DNA of 9,627 nucleotides, taken from an uncultured Spirochaetaceae bacterium. Lineage in GTDB: Bacteria > Spirochaetota > Spirochaetia > SZUA-6 > Bin103. The stretch is taken from assembly GCA_913043885.1 (NCBI GenBank), contig CAJWOB010000067.1:1-9627 (forward strand), read 5' to 3'. Each line of letters begins with the position of its first letter. The stretch's first letter is position 1. Below the pieces are notes generated by a model. The model searched no databases. It saw only the letters and a list, made by a program, of their open reading frames with translations, and was not told where the DNA came from. The translations under genes were made by a program, and so were the position numbers. This document shows, piece by piece, positions 1 through 6,530 of this stretch.

Positions 1-598
1 GCATGTAGCCGTAGGTGTCGCGCCGGATCGGTAACGACTCTAGCTCGGAATCTGTCTGCGCGATGCGCTGCTGCATCTGCGGGTCGTCCGCCGTGGCCCC
101 TCGGAGGAAGTCAGCCATGCTGCGATGGTCGCGCCCTTGAGTGGCGGTCGCGGCCGGGTCCGCGCCTCGCCGCCACTGCGGGTGGCGCAGAGACAGCGCA
201 TGCATGCGGCCGACGATTCTGCCCAGCATGCGGCGCCTGGGCAACGTCTGCGTTGTGGTGCGCTCCGGTGACATTCCGGGGGCGGCCTCGGTCAGCGACG
301 CGAGGATAGGGGTGGGCGCAGCGGTGACCCGCTCACAGAGTGCGCCGCCAACCGAGCGAAGCGGTCGGTGCACGCGGATGTCATCCGAGGTGAGCTCCGA
401 CATCTAGAAGACATGAGAGAGGCGCGCCGCCAACTCGCCCGTGCCATCTCCAGTCAGTGATTCGGCGACCTTTAGGAAGCAGTCGGTGCCATCGCGGGTG
501 CAGCGCATCACCGCGGAGGGCGTACCGACGGCGAGGTTGTCGGTAGCCGTCAGCTCGACGCCGAACAGCTCCGCAGCCGTGGCGGTGGCGTCGATCAC
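1..598 (-). pseudogene. APH/choline-kinase-type phosphotransferase, interrupted by in-frame TAG, partial at window edge
   Basis: Third gene of the minus-strand sugar-acid operon. It starts at GTG 598, 9 bp after the dehydratase stop; the stop itself supplies an AGG for a ribosome site. The first 64 residues contain FLKVAES, which fits the ATP-binding lysine strand of the phosphotransferase fold. A TAG at 404-406 then interrupts the frame. Directly after it the same frame restarts with ATG at 403 and stays open to base 1, giving family-like sequence: a segment with LTEAAPG, then GRIVGRMHALSLRHPQW, and finally RRDTYGYM at the edge. In this family that position leads straight into the HGD catalytic loop, which would lie just outside the window. 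Since both halves share one frame and one fold, this is one gene with a nonsense codon (or base error), not two genes. The substrate is unknown; its place suggests a sugar-acid or amino-alcohol kinase. Confidence 0.75.
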
Positions 599-607
599 GG
601 CTCGTAC

Positions 608-1744
608 CTACGGGTCGGCAACGCTGCCTTCGGTCCGCATCGGTCCTTCCGAGCGGTCAGGTAGTTTCATCGGACTTGCCGCCAGGGCATCCTCGTCCAA
701 CTCCACGCCCAGCCCTGGCGTATCCGGGACGATGAGGTTGCCCCTGTCGACCACCCACTTGGGCCGCATCGCCTCGTCCCGATACGTGTCCTGCCGCACG
801 TACTCGAGGATCGAGAAGTTGGGGATCGCCATGGCCACGTGCGCGGCCGCCGCCGTGGACAGCGGGCCCTGCGGATTGTGCGGCGCGAGGTTGACGTAGT
901 AGGCCTCCGCCAGCGCCGCGATATTCTTGAGCTCCGAGATGCCGCCGGCGTGGCACGGGTCGGGTTGAATGATGTCCACCAGCCGTTGCTCCAGCAGGGG
1001 ACGATAGTCCCATTTGGAATACAGCCGCTCGCCCAGGGCGATGTCCATCGGTGGGTCGGCGTGGCGGATCCGGACGAGGCTCTCCAGATCGTCGGGCTGC
1101 GTGGTCTCTTCGAGGAAGAACAGGTTGAACGGTTCGAGCGCCCGCATCAGTCGCGCCGCCGTCGCGGGGCGACCGCGGCCGTGGTCGTCGATCATGATGT
1201 CGACGTCGGGTCCGACCGCCTCGCGCAGCGTGCGCACCCGCTCCACGAACTTCTCCAGCCGCTCCTGCTCCGGCATCAGCATGTCGTCGCGCCACGAGCC
1301 GGTCTTCATGGCGGTATAGCCGTCGGCGACGTCGCGGGTAGCTTCGGCCACCATCTCCTCCGGTTGATAGATGCCGACGTGGGTGTACAGCCGCACGTGG
1401 TCGCGGGTCGGGCCTCCCAGGAGCCGGTACACCGGCACCCCCCACGCCATGCCGCGCAGGTCCCACAGCGCCTGATCGATACCGGCTATCGCCGTGCTGG
1501 TGAGGGGGCCACCACGCCAGAACTGGTGCCGGTACAGCCGCTGCCAGTGGTGCTCGACCGCCAGCGGGTCGTGGCCGATCAGCCGCTCCTTCATCTCGTC
1601 GATGACCACTCGGACGCTGCGCTCACGACCCTCGATGGTGGCCTCGCCCCAGCCGACCAGCTCGGTGTCGGTGCGTACGCGGACCACCACCCAGTTGCGC
1701 CGCCCGCCGAATGCGACGGTGGTGTCGATGTCGGTGATCTTCAT
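608..1744 (-). CDS. D-galactonate dehydratase-like enolase-superfamily protein
   Basis: A 378-residue mandelate racemase/muconate lactonizing-type enzyme, close in layout to DgoD. It probably removes water from an aldonic or aldaric acid to give a 2-keto-3-deoxy acid, using Mg2+. The N-terminal capping domain (about 1-115) has GWGEATIEGR and the AIAGIDQALWD segment. In the barrel, the likely metal ligands are Asp186 (IDDHGR), Glu212 (FLEET) and Glu239 (GERLYS). His188 matches the second catalytic His of the DgoD group, and Asp262 (QPD) with His289 (APHNPQGP) forms the Asp-His pair. The C-terminus ends in an EGSVADP motif like DgoD relatives, so it is full length. ATG 1744 is chosen because it overlaps the upstream dehydrogenase stop by 4 bp (ATGA) and MKITDI is the usual family start; the open frame continues to 2107 but only antisense-like sequence precedes it. 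All active-site residues look intact. The exact substrate cannot be read from sequence. Confidence 0.9.
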   Translation of the reverse strand: MKITDIDTTVAFGGRRNWVVVRVRTDTELVGWGEATIEGRERSVRVVIDEMKERLIGHDPLAVEHHWQRLYRHQFWRGGPLTSTAIAGIDQALWDLRGMAWGVPVYRLLGGPTRDHVRLYTHVGIYQPEEMVAEATRDVADGYTAMKTGSWRDDMLMPEQERLEKFVERVRTLREAVGPDVDIMIDDHGRGRPATAARLMRALEPFNLFFLEETTQPDDLESLVRIRHADPPMDIALGERLYSKWDYRPLLEQRLVDIIQPDPCHAGGISELKNIAALAEAYYVNLAPHNPQGPLSTAAAAHVAMAIPNFSILEYVRQDTYRDEAMRPKWVVDRGNLIVPDTPGLGVELDEDALAASPMKLPDRSEGPMRTEGSVADP

Positions 1745-2478
1745 CTTTGCGGGCCCCCGGTCGCGGTCTTGGGAAACGCGGTGCCGTCCTGGGGCTGGTA
1801 GCCCACCAGATCGGTGGTGTGGTCCAGCGACATCCAGGCGTTGCGGTGGCGCGAGGTGCCGTGGACGATGGCCCATTCCACTCCCTCGGCCTCGACGCAG
1901 CGGAGGAACAGCTGCGCGCAGTCGCGGAGACTGAGGTTGTCTTCCGGCTGATCCGGGTCCCAGTCGCCGCCCTGGTCGAATCTGACGGAGCAGATGCGGG
2001 CGCAGATGACCGATAGGCGGTGTTGAGTCGAGTAGACCCGGGCCAGGGCTTCGGCCCAGCACTCGGTGGCGCCGTACATGCTCTCTGGGTACACCGGTGC
2101 GTCCCACTCGATGGAGGTATGGCGGCGGTATCCCTGCACCGCGTGCACGCTGCTGGCCACGACCAGGCGCCGGCAGCCCGCGCGTCGGGCGGCCTCGAAG
2201 GCGTTGTAGGCACCGATGATGTTGAGGGGCAGCAGGGTGTCGTAGAACTCCGCCCCGGGTGAGGTGTCGGCCGCGAGATGGACGACCACGTCGAAGCCGT
2301 CACACGCGGCGGCGAAGTCATCGACGTCGGTGATGTCCAGCTGCCGATACTCCTCGTGCGCCGCGAGATCGCCCACGGGCCGGATGTCGGCGAGCCGCAG
2401 CCGGTGGCGGTCACCCCAATGCTCCCGGAGCTGGCCTCCGACCAGGCCGGCCGCGCCGGTGATCAACACCTTTGACAT
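1741..2478 (-). CDS. Uronate-dehydrogenase-like NAD(P)-dependent SDR
   Basis: A 245-residue extended short-chain dehydrogenase/epimerase-fold protein and the first gene of the operon. The Rossmann start VLITGAAGLVGG (4-15) holds the GxxGxxG dinucleotide motif; an acidic residue at D31 (LADIRP) points to NAD preference. VVHLAA (65-70) and the VVASSVHAVQGY segment (107-118) supply the usual catalytic serine. Length and the SSxH pattern resemble uronate dehydrogenase (Udh), which oxidises galacturonate or glucuronate to an aldarolactone. The active-site tetrad is odd: Tyr135 is present in MYGATE, but the YxxxK lysine is Glu139 (codon GAG, read as ctc on plus at 2071-2073 or near it). The start at ATG 2478 has a close AGAGGAG ribosome site (2480-2486). 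The stop overlaps the dehydratase start by 4 bp, so the pair is translationally coupled. Activity is doubtful unless Glu139 is tolerated. Confidence 0.85.
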   Translation of the reverse strand: MSKVLITGAAGLVGGQLREHWGDRHRLRLADIRPVGDLAAHEEYRQLDITDVDDFAAACDGFDVVVHLAADTSPGAEFYDTLLPLNIIGAYNAFEAARRAGCRRLVVASSVHAVQGYRRHTSIEWDAPVYPESMYGATECWAEALARVYSTQHRLSVICARICSVRFDQGGDWDPDQPEDNLSLRDCAQLFLRCVEAEGVEWAIVHGTSRHRNAWMSLDHTTDLVGYQPQDGTAFPKTATGGPQR

Positions 2479-2509
2479 ACTCCTCTGCTAAGCCTCTACG
2501 GCCTAATCC

Positions 2510-2518
2510 TGATAGATT
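2510..2518 (+). promoter_or_regulatory. Candidate extended -10 promoter element for the rhamnonate-dehydratase-like gene
   Basis: In the 102-bp divergent gap, TGATAGATT reads as an extended -10 (TG-n-TAnnnT), about 63 bp before the chosen TTG start. No good -35 sits 17 bp upstream. It is a sequence match only. Confidence 0.3.
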
Positions 2519-2580
2519 CGGCGAGGCATCACCAGGAGGTGGGGTCTGGCGCACGGCGACGCTCCACCGGGAGGCAACTG

Positions 2581-4008
2581 TTGGTAATCAAGGATATACG
2601 CGCGTTCGAGGTCGACCTGCGCCGGGCCCTGCCAAAGGTCCCGGACGGCCCGGCATATCTCTCACGGCGTGACCGTCAGCCGGCGGGCCCGCTGGAGCGC
2701 TACGCCGCCTACCGCGGTAACCGTGGCGCGGCGGGGGCCAGCTGGCGCGGAGTGGGATGCGTGCTCGAAGCGGAGGATGGCACCACTGGGTTCGGCACGA
2801 CGGTAACCGCCGGCCCGGTCGTCCCCATCATCAACAACCACCTGCGCGCACAGCTGGTAGGACAGCCGCTGATGGCAACCGAGAAGCTCTACGACCTGAT
2901 GTGCCGGCTTACCGCCGCTTATGGGGGCGGCGGAGTGACTGCCGGTGCCATCTCGGCCGTGGACGTGGCCGCATGGGACGCCAAGGGCAAGGTGCTGGGG
3001 CGGCCGGTGTACGAGCTGCTGGGCGGGCCGTGGCGTGACAGAATCCCCTGCTACGCCACGGGCTTCGAGGTCGAATGGTACCTCGAGCTCGGTTTCGAGG
3101 CGGTCAAGCTGCCAAATCCATACGGCCCTCCGGATGGTGACGAGGGGCTGCGGCTGGCCGAGGAGATGGTCGCCGAAGCCCGCGAGCTGCTGGGTCCCGA
3201 TCGGGCGCTGATGATGGACTGCTGGATGGCGATGGACGTCGACTACATGGTGCGGCTCGCCGAGCGTCTGCGCCAGCTGCTCGATGCGCTGCGCGACCGT
3301 GTCGGCATCCTCGATCTGCAAGTCCTTCACATCGACCACCCCTACCGCGAACTGGAGGCCGCTGCGGACCTCGCCGAGCCGCTCGATGTCAGCCGGTGGT
3401 CGCCTGGTCGTCTCCAGCACGAGATGGTGGCATTCGAGGGCGTCCAGAAATCCGAGCAGCTTGTCATACGAACCTCGCTTAACGGTCTGCCCGAGGTAGT
3501 TGCCGTAGCAGAGATGGACCGCCCGCTCGGCGTCCGGCGGCGCGGCGCGCAGCACCAGGTTGATGGCGGCGGCAGCCAGCTCGCTGCCCTCGGGGTTTCC
3601 CGGCAGGTGCGGCTCGTCCACCTGAATGACGGCAGCCTCGATCCTCTCCAGCTGGGCGGCCAGCACACCGGCGACCGCCATCAGCAAGGCTTCGAAGTCG
3701 TGGTAGAAGTCGTCGGCCAGTACCCTGGCGATAAGGTAGGGGCTGCTGAGGGTGAGCTTGAGGGGCGCATCGGTGAGCGCCCTGGCGCGATCGAACCCGC
3801 GCTGCAGGTCGAGGCCGCCCTCCCCGAGTGGCCCGACGACGACGCCGGGTGGTCTGCGGCGGTAGGCGACCTCCTCCTGCGCCGCCCAGGCGGCCAGCTG
3901 GCGACGAGTTGGCTCCGTCTGTACCCCATCCAGAGTGCGCACGAAGCGCTCCACCATACCGCCCGGGGCGTTGCGCGCCAGGTCCCATCGGTCGAGCTCG
4001 CCATCTGA
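2581..4008 (+). pseudogene. L-rhamnonate dehydratase-like enolase-superfamily gene, 3' truncated and fused to antisense of the MetE-like gene
   Basis: Only 2581-3270 is gene body; after that the frame stays open to 4008 but merely reads the opposite strand of the MetE-like gene. The first ~230 residues match RhmD-type dehydratases: GFGTT near 70-74, ISAVDVAAWD (124-133), GRPVYELLGG (140-149), CYATGFE (157-163), the KLPNPYGPPDGDEG segment with Lys176, and MMDCWM carrying the first metal ligand Asp213. The next parts of the barrel, including two further metal-binding glutamates and the catalytic Asp-His pair, are absent, about 150 residues or more. The start is taken as TTG 2581, 6 nt after GGGAGG (2569-2574), giving MVIKDIRAFEVDL; an earlier GTG at 2539 only adds an Arg-rich leader. 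As it stands the enzyme cannot bind its metal properly and is almost certainly inactive. Confidence 0.8.
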
Positions 4009-4137
4009 GATCACATCGATGCCGGCCCGCAGCTGGGCGTCCATCACCACCGTCAGGGCGTCGCCGAGTGCCTCCTCGTCGGGCGCCCGCTTGAGCCAGT
4101 CCGGGACCGGATAGCTGCCGACGACGGTGGTCTTCAT
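2662..4137 (-). CDS. MetE-like (cobalamin-independent methionine synthase C-terminal domain) protein, 3' truncated with antisense tail
   Basis: Genuine homology covers about residues 1-293 (4137 down to ~3259); the remaining ~198 residues are antisense of the rhamnonate-dehydratase-like gene. It is a single-domain relative of MetE, the zinc barrel that moves a methyl group to a thiol such as homocysteine. Visible landmarks are VVGSYPVP (5-12), DVISDGELDR (41-50), QVDEPHLPG (172-180), the zinc pair His208-x-Cys210 (VHLCYGN) and Glu242 (LVLETTRR). GVVDVKD (265-271) is the usual strand before the last zinc ligand. The expected NPDCG cysteine should follow shortly after residue ~293 but is cut off, so the zinc site is incomplete. 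ATG 4137 follows the DUF6807 stop by 4 bp, which marks a two-gene operon. The open frame would produce a 491-residue chimera; treat it as a broken gene unless the junction proves to be a mis-join. Confidence 0.8.
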   Translation of the reverse strand: MKTTVVGSYPVPDWLKRAPDEEALGDALTVVMDAQLRAGIDVISDGELDRWDLARNAPGGMVERFVRTLDGVQTEPTRRQLAAWAAQEEVAYRRRPPGVVVGPLGEGGLDLQRGFDRARALTDAPLKLTLSSPYLIARVLADDFYHDFEALLMAVAGVLAAQLERIEAAVIQVDEPHLPGNPEGSELAAAAINLVLRAAPPDAERAVHLCYGNYLGQTVKRGSYDKLLGFLDALECHHLVLETTRRPPADIERLGEVRSGLQFAVGVVDVKDLQIEDADTVAQRIEQLAQTLGEPHHVVDVHRHPAVHHQRPIGTQQLAGFGDHLLGQPQPLVTIRRAVWIWQLDRLETELEVPFDLEARGVAGDSVTPRPAQQLVHRPPQHLALGVPCGHVHGRDGTGSHSAAPISGGKPAHQVVELLGCHQRLSYQLCAQVVVDDGDDRAGGYRRAEPSGAILRFEHASHSAPAGPRRATVTAVGGVALQRARRLTVTP

Positions 4138-4141
4138 CCCG

Positions 4142-5065
4142 CTACCCAGCGGGCTCGATCGCCGCGTGCTCGATCACCGCCCACGAGCTGGCCCGTTCCA
4201 CGGTCAGCGCGCCATCGTAGGCAACCACCCGCAGCGCCGCGGACCAGGTGTACCCCTCCGCCACCTCGATGTCCTCATCCATGGTGGCGTTGAACATAGC
4301 CATCCCGTAGTCGCGGATGAACCAGGGGCCATCGCGACGCGGGCTGGCGCTGTTGGCCAGCACCATCAGGCAGATACCGAACGTGCCGAGCCCGGGCGGC
4401 GCCGCCTCGTAGGCGACGAAGTCGCAGGCCTTGGCGTTGGCCACCTCGTCGGCGATCCCCCTTCGGATCTGCCCACCCCGAACGCCCAGAATCTCGCCGC
4501 CGAGCGCCGGCAGCAGCTGCGGCTGCACCCGGGCGCCGATAGACCCGTGCTTGTTGGCCCGGAACGTCAGTGGGCCATAGGCCGCCGTCTTGGCAGATGA
4601 GAGGTCGCAGATGGTGGCGTCGGCGGCGGCGTGAATGTCGAAGTTGCGGACCTCGTCCAGGGATGGGCGGCCATCCTTGCCTGTCCAGGTGGTCCGATAG
4701 GTGAAGCGGTAGCCATGCTCCAGCGCTGTCGCCTGCGGCGCCCCCTGGTAGCGGAGCTCTCCCAGGTCCTGATAGACGTGGTTGTCGGTGCTGCGCCAGT
4801 CCGGGTGGATGACCCAGTAGTTCGACATCACACCGTCCAGCACGATCTGTGCCTGGCCGACGAAGACGCCATTGTGGAACGCGTGATCGTACGCGTACTC
4901 CTGGAGCACTCCGATGCCCCGCGGTGTGTTCAGGGGGTAGCACCAGGCGCGGTGGTCGTTGCTACCCACGCCAGCCAGCAGCCGACCGCTGGACGACTCC
5001 ACCACCAGTTGCCCCATCTCGGCGTGGGGCATCGCCTGCCGCACCTCGTAGCCGTTCGCGCCCAT
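4142..5065 (-). CDS. DUF6807 (PmoA-like) family protein
   Basis: A 307-residue protein of the beta-rich DUF6807/PmoA-like family, often named methane-oxygenase-PmoA-family though not a methane monooxygenase; its biochemical role is unknown. Matching features are YDHAFHNGVFVGQ (59-71), a W-rich strand near NYWVIHPDW (82-90), TFRANKHGSIGARV (167-180), CDFVAYE (214-220) and the hallmark PWFIRDYGMAMFN (247-259), followed by VVAYDG (280-285). No signal peptide or membrane helix is evident. ATG 5065 is preferred because the family homology begins just after it; a GTG at 5101 would add 12 residues rich in Arg and Pro, and neither start has a strong ribosome site. It leads the operon with the MetE-like gene 4 bp downstream. 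Relatives frequently sit beside sugar-dehydratase and oxidoreductase genes, which fits a role in carbohydrate or sugar-acid metabolism, but that is inference. Confidence 0.8.
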   Translation of the reverse strand: MGANGYEVRQAMPHAEMGQLVVESSSGRLLAGVGSNDHRAWCYPLNTPRGIGVLQEYAYDHAFHNGVFVGQAQIVLDGVMSNYWVIHPDWRSTDNHVYQDLGELRYQGAPQATALEHGYRFTYRTTWTGKDGRPSLDEVRNFDIHAAADATICDLSSAKTAAYGPLTFRANKHGSIGARVQPQLLPALGGEILGVRGGQIRRGIADEVANAKACDFVAYEAAPPGLGTFGICLMVLANSASPRRDGPWFIRDYGMAMFNATMDEDIEVAEGYTWSAALRVVAYDGALTVERASSWAVIEHAAIEPAG

Positions 5066-5150
5066 GGGGAGACGATGCCCGATCCTGGGCGTCCTGCCCA
5101 CGGCTGCTGCGCGGGCGTTCGACGCGCCTGCGACGCTACTCGCGACGGTG

Positions 5151-5162
5151 TAGCGTTACGCG
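5151..5162 (+). promoter_or_regulatory. Leaderless-type -10 element of the methyltransferase gene
   Basis: TAGCGT (TAnnnT) at 5151-5156 is followed by 6 nt and then ATG 5163. No Shine-Dalgarno sequence precedes the ATG. This spacing puts the transcription start at the A of the start codon, as in leaderless mRNAs. The -35 side is weak (TGCGAC at 5129-5134, spacer 16). Confidence 0.45.
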
Positions 5163-5927
5163 ATGGCTTTCGTCGACTCGGTCGAGGACTACGATGCCTT
5201 CGCTGCCGAGTACAACGCTCTGTTCGAGGACTTCGACGGCTGGACGCGCACGCAGTACCAGATTCTTCTCGAGCTCCTCCTCGAGCTGGCGGCGGCGCGA
5301 CGTGTCCTCGATTGTGCGTGTGGCACCGGGGCGCAGACGCGCGGTCTGGCGCGCCATGGCCACGAGGTGACCACGACCGATGCGAGCGCAGCGATGGTGA
5401 GGGAGACAGCCAATCTCCTGCGCAACGATGGTCTGGAAGCTGCCACGGCCCAGTGCCGTTGGGAGTCACTGCCCGTGCAGCTCACCGCTCGGTTCGACGT
5501 GGTGAGCTGCTGCGGGAATGCATTGGCGCACAGTCCCGGACTCGAGGCCCTGCAGCGCAACGTGGATGCGATGGCGGCAGTGCTCGACTCTGCGGGGGCG
5601 CTGCTGGTGGATTCGCGGAACTGGGAGCGGATGCTGGACACGAGACCCCGCCACGAGGTGTTGCCCCAAGGCACCTACGCGGGCGAGCGCCTCGTCCCGA
5701 TCTACACCTTCGATTGGGTAGACTGGGAGATCCGAAATCCCTTGGAGATTCTGTTTCTCTGTCTCGAGCCGGAGACTCCGCGACACCGCTCGTATCGCTT
5801 CTCGTTCTATCCTTTCCGGCGGGAGACGCTGAGGGCGGTGCTGAGGTCGGCCGGATTGGAGATTGCCCGTGAGTACGACAGTCCGGATCGGGAGCGATAC
5901 GCGATAGTCGCCCACCGCGTACTATAG
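5163..5927 (+). CDS. Class I SAM-dependent methyltransferase, glycine/sarcosine N-methyltransferase-like
   Basis: A complete 254-residue soluble methyltransferase. Motif I is VLDCACGTG (48-56), the SAM-binding Gly-rich loop. TTDAS (71-75) gives the acidic residue that binds the ribose. FDVVSCCGNALAHSP (111-125) corresponds to the strand-4 motif seen as a CLGNSFAHLP-like string in glycine N-methyltransferases. LLVDSRNWERML (147-158) and YRFSFYPF (211-218) again follow the GNMT/GSMT pattern (RN-Y/W and SYYP blocks), so an amino-group acceptor is more likely than an oxygen or RNA acceptor. In such enzymes the product is sarcosine, dimethylglycine or a related N-methyl compound, but small-molecule specificity cannot be assigned here. 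It is a single-gene unit diverging from the DUF6807 operon; its likely promoter abuts the ATG (leaderless). It ends in TAG, 43 bp before the antitoxin remnant. No damage is visible. Confidence 0.85.
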   Translation: MAFVDSVEDYDAFAAEYNALFEDFDGWTRTQYQILLELLLELAAARRVLDCACGTGAQTRGLARHGHEVTTTDASAAMVRETANLLRNDGLEAATAQCRWESLPVQLTARFDVVSCCGNALAHSPGLEALQRNVDAMAAVLDSAGALLVDSRNWERMLDTRPRHEVLPQGTYAGERLVPIYTFDWVDWEIRNPLEILFLCLEPETPRHRSYRFSFYPFRRETLRAVLRSAGLEIAREYDSPDRERYAIVAHRVL

Positions 5928-5970
5928 GGTCGCCTCTGGCCCTCCCGGCCCCGCGCTAGGCGCCGTTTGA

Positions 5971-6087
5971 GCTCCCGTATTTGCACTAGATGGGGGTGTA
6001 GTTCTGGAGAGATGGAAGCACCTGCCAGCGGTAGATACCGCCCAGTTCCGAAGAGATCTCGATCGGGTGCTCGATTCCGCGATATGA
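5971..6087 (+). pseudogene. Antitoxin C-terminal remnant (VapB/Phd-type) overlapping the PIN toxin
   Basis: A short frame with no usable start codon: a TGA at 5968-5970 closes it upstream and no in-frame ATG, GTG or TTG occurs before the conserved tail. It reads GGVVLERWKHLPAVD, then an acidic/basic helix with FRRDLDRVLDSAI, and stops at TGA 6085-6087. The stop overlaps the toxin ATG (ATGA), the usual antitoxin-toxin junction, and the helix resembles the toxin-binding tail of short VapB/Phd antitoxins. The DNA-binding N-terminal half is missing; the methyltransferase gene ends only 43 bp upstream, so there is no room for it. The call rests on position, overlap and tail pattern, not on a search. 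Confidence 0.5.
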
Positions 6088-6512
6088 GCGCTGTCCAGAC
6101 CCACACACACGGCGTGCTGGACACGAACGCGCTGATCCTGCTTCCGCGCCTAACGGACCAGAAACAGCTGCCCCACGTGCCTGCTATCACGGCTATCACA
6201 CTGGCCGAGCTTTACGTCGGACCCCACCTGGCGACGACCGAAACCGAGCGGGAAGCGAGGCAGGCCCATCTACAGCAGGCGGAGGCCGACTTCGAGGCCA
6301 TTCCGTTCGACGACGCCGCCGCACGTGCGTTCGGTCAGGTCGCGGCCGACTTACGCCGATCGGGGCGCAAGACCACCGCCCGAGCCTATGTCGCGTTGAT
6401 TGCCGCCACCGCGATTTCGCGCGGAATGGCGGTGTATACGGCGAACCCCGGCGACTACACCGGCATATCCCGACTGGCGGTTGTGGCGATAGCGCACCCG
6501 GATACCGTCTGA
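6084..6512 (+). CDS. vapC: VapC-like PIN-domain toxin, probably inactivated
   Basis: A 142-residue PIN-domain protein, the size of VapC ribonucleases that cut tRNA or rRNA and are held in check by a partner antitoxin. The first acidic residue is Asp13 in GVLDTNALILL, the second Glu42 in ITLAELYVGP, and the last Asp124 in YTANPGDYTGI. The helix usually reading A-D-ALIAATA is AYVALIAATA here: Val103 stands where the third metal-binding Asp is expected, a change explained by one base (GTC for GAC). Together with the headless antitoxin upstream this looks like a toxin that lost activity, which would make antitoxin loss tolerable. ATG 6084 is chosen for its ATGA overlap with the antitoxin frame; longer starts at 5967 or 6012 would read across that remnant. 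It faces the ICMT-family gene tail to tail, 13 bp apart. Confidence 0.85.
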   Translation: MSAVQTHTHGVLDTNALILLPRLTDQKQLPHVPAITAITLAELYVGPHLATTETEREARQAHLQQAEADFEAIPFDDAAARAFGQVAADLRRSGRKTTARAYVALIAATAISRGMAVYTANPGDYTGISRLAVVAIAHPDTV

Positions 6513-6530
6513 CCAGAAGCAGCGGTCAGA
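6508..6530. terminator. Hairpin between two convergent genes
   Basis: TCTGACC (6508-6514) and GGTCAGA (6524-6530) form a perfect 7-bp stem with a 9-nt loop. The stem contains the TGA stops of both the toxin and the minus-strand methyltransferase. There is no T-tract on either side, so it may be a weak bidirectional terminator or an mRNA 3'-end stabiliser. Confidence 0.4.

Noticed and set aside
839..1801. 320-codon plus-strand open frame opposite the dehydratase
   Set aside because: It is antisense to a clearly recognised enolase-superfamily gene and shows no motif; long mirror frames are common in GC-rich DNA.
1745..2107. N-terminal extension of the dehydratase frame to 2107
   Set aside because: The extra ~120 residues are Arg/Pro/Gly-rich out-of-frame reading of the SDR gene; ATG 1744 with the ATGA overlap is the natural start.
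2472..2477. Perfect TTGACA -35 box
   Set aside because: It overlaps the first codons of the minus-strand SDR gene, and the hexamer 17 bp downstream (TCTACG) is a poor -10.
5931..5962. Possible terminator after the methyltransferase (CGCCT ... AGGCG with inner GGCC pairs)
   Set aside because: The stem is short and interrupted and only TTT follows; too weak to call.
5967..6083. Longer N-terminus for the PIN toxin (starts at 5967 or 6012)
   Set aside because: The added Arg/Ser-rich residues are out-of-frame reading of the antitoxin tail; PIN homology begins right after ATG 6084.
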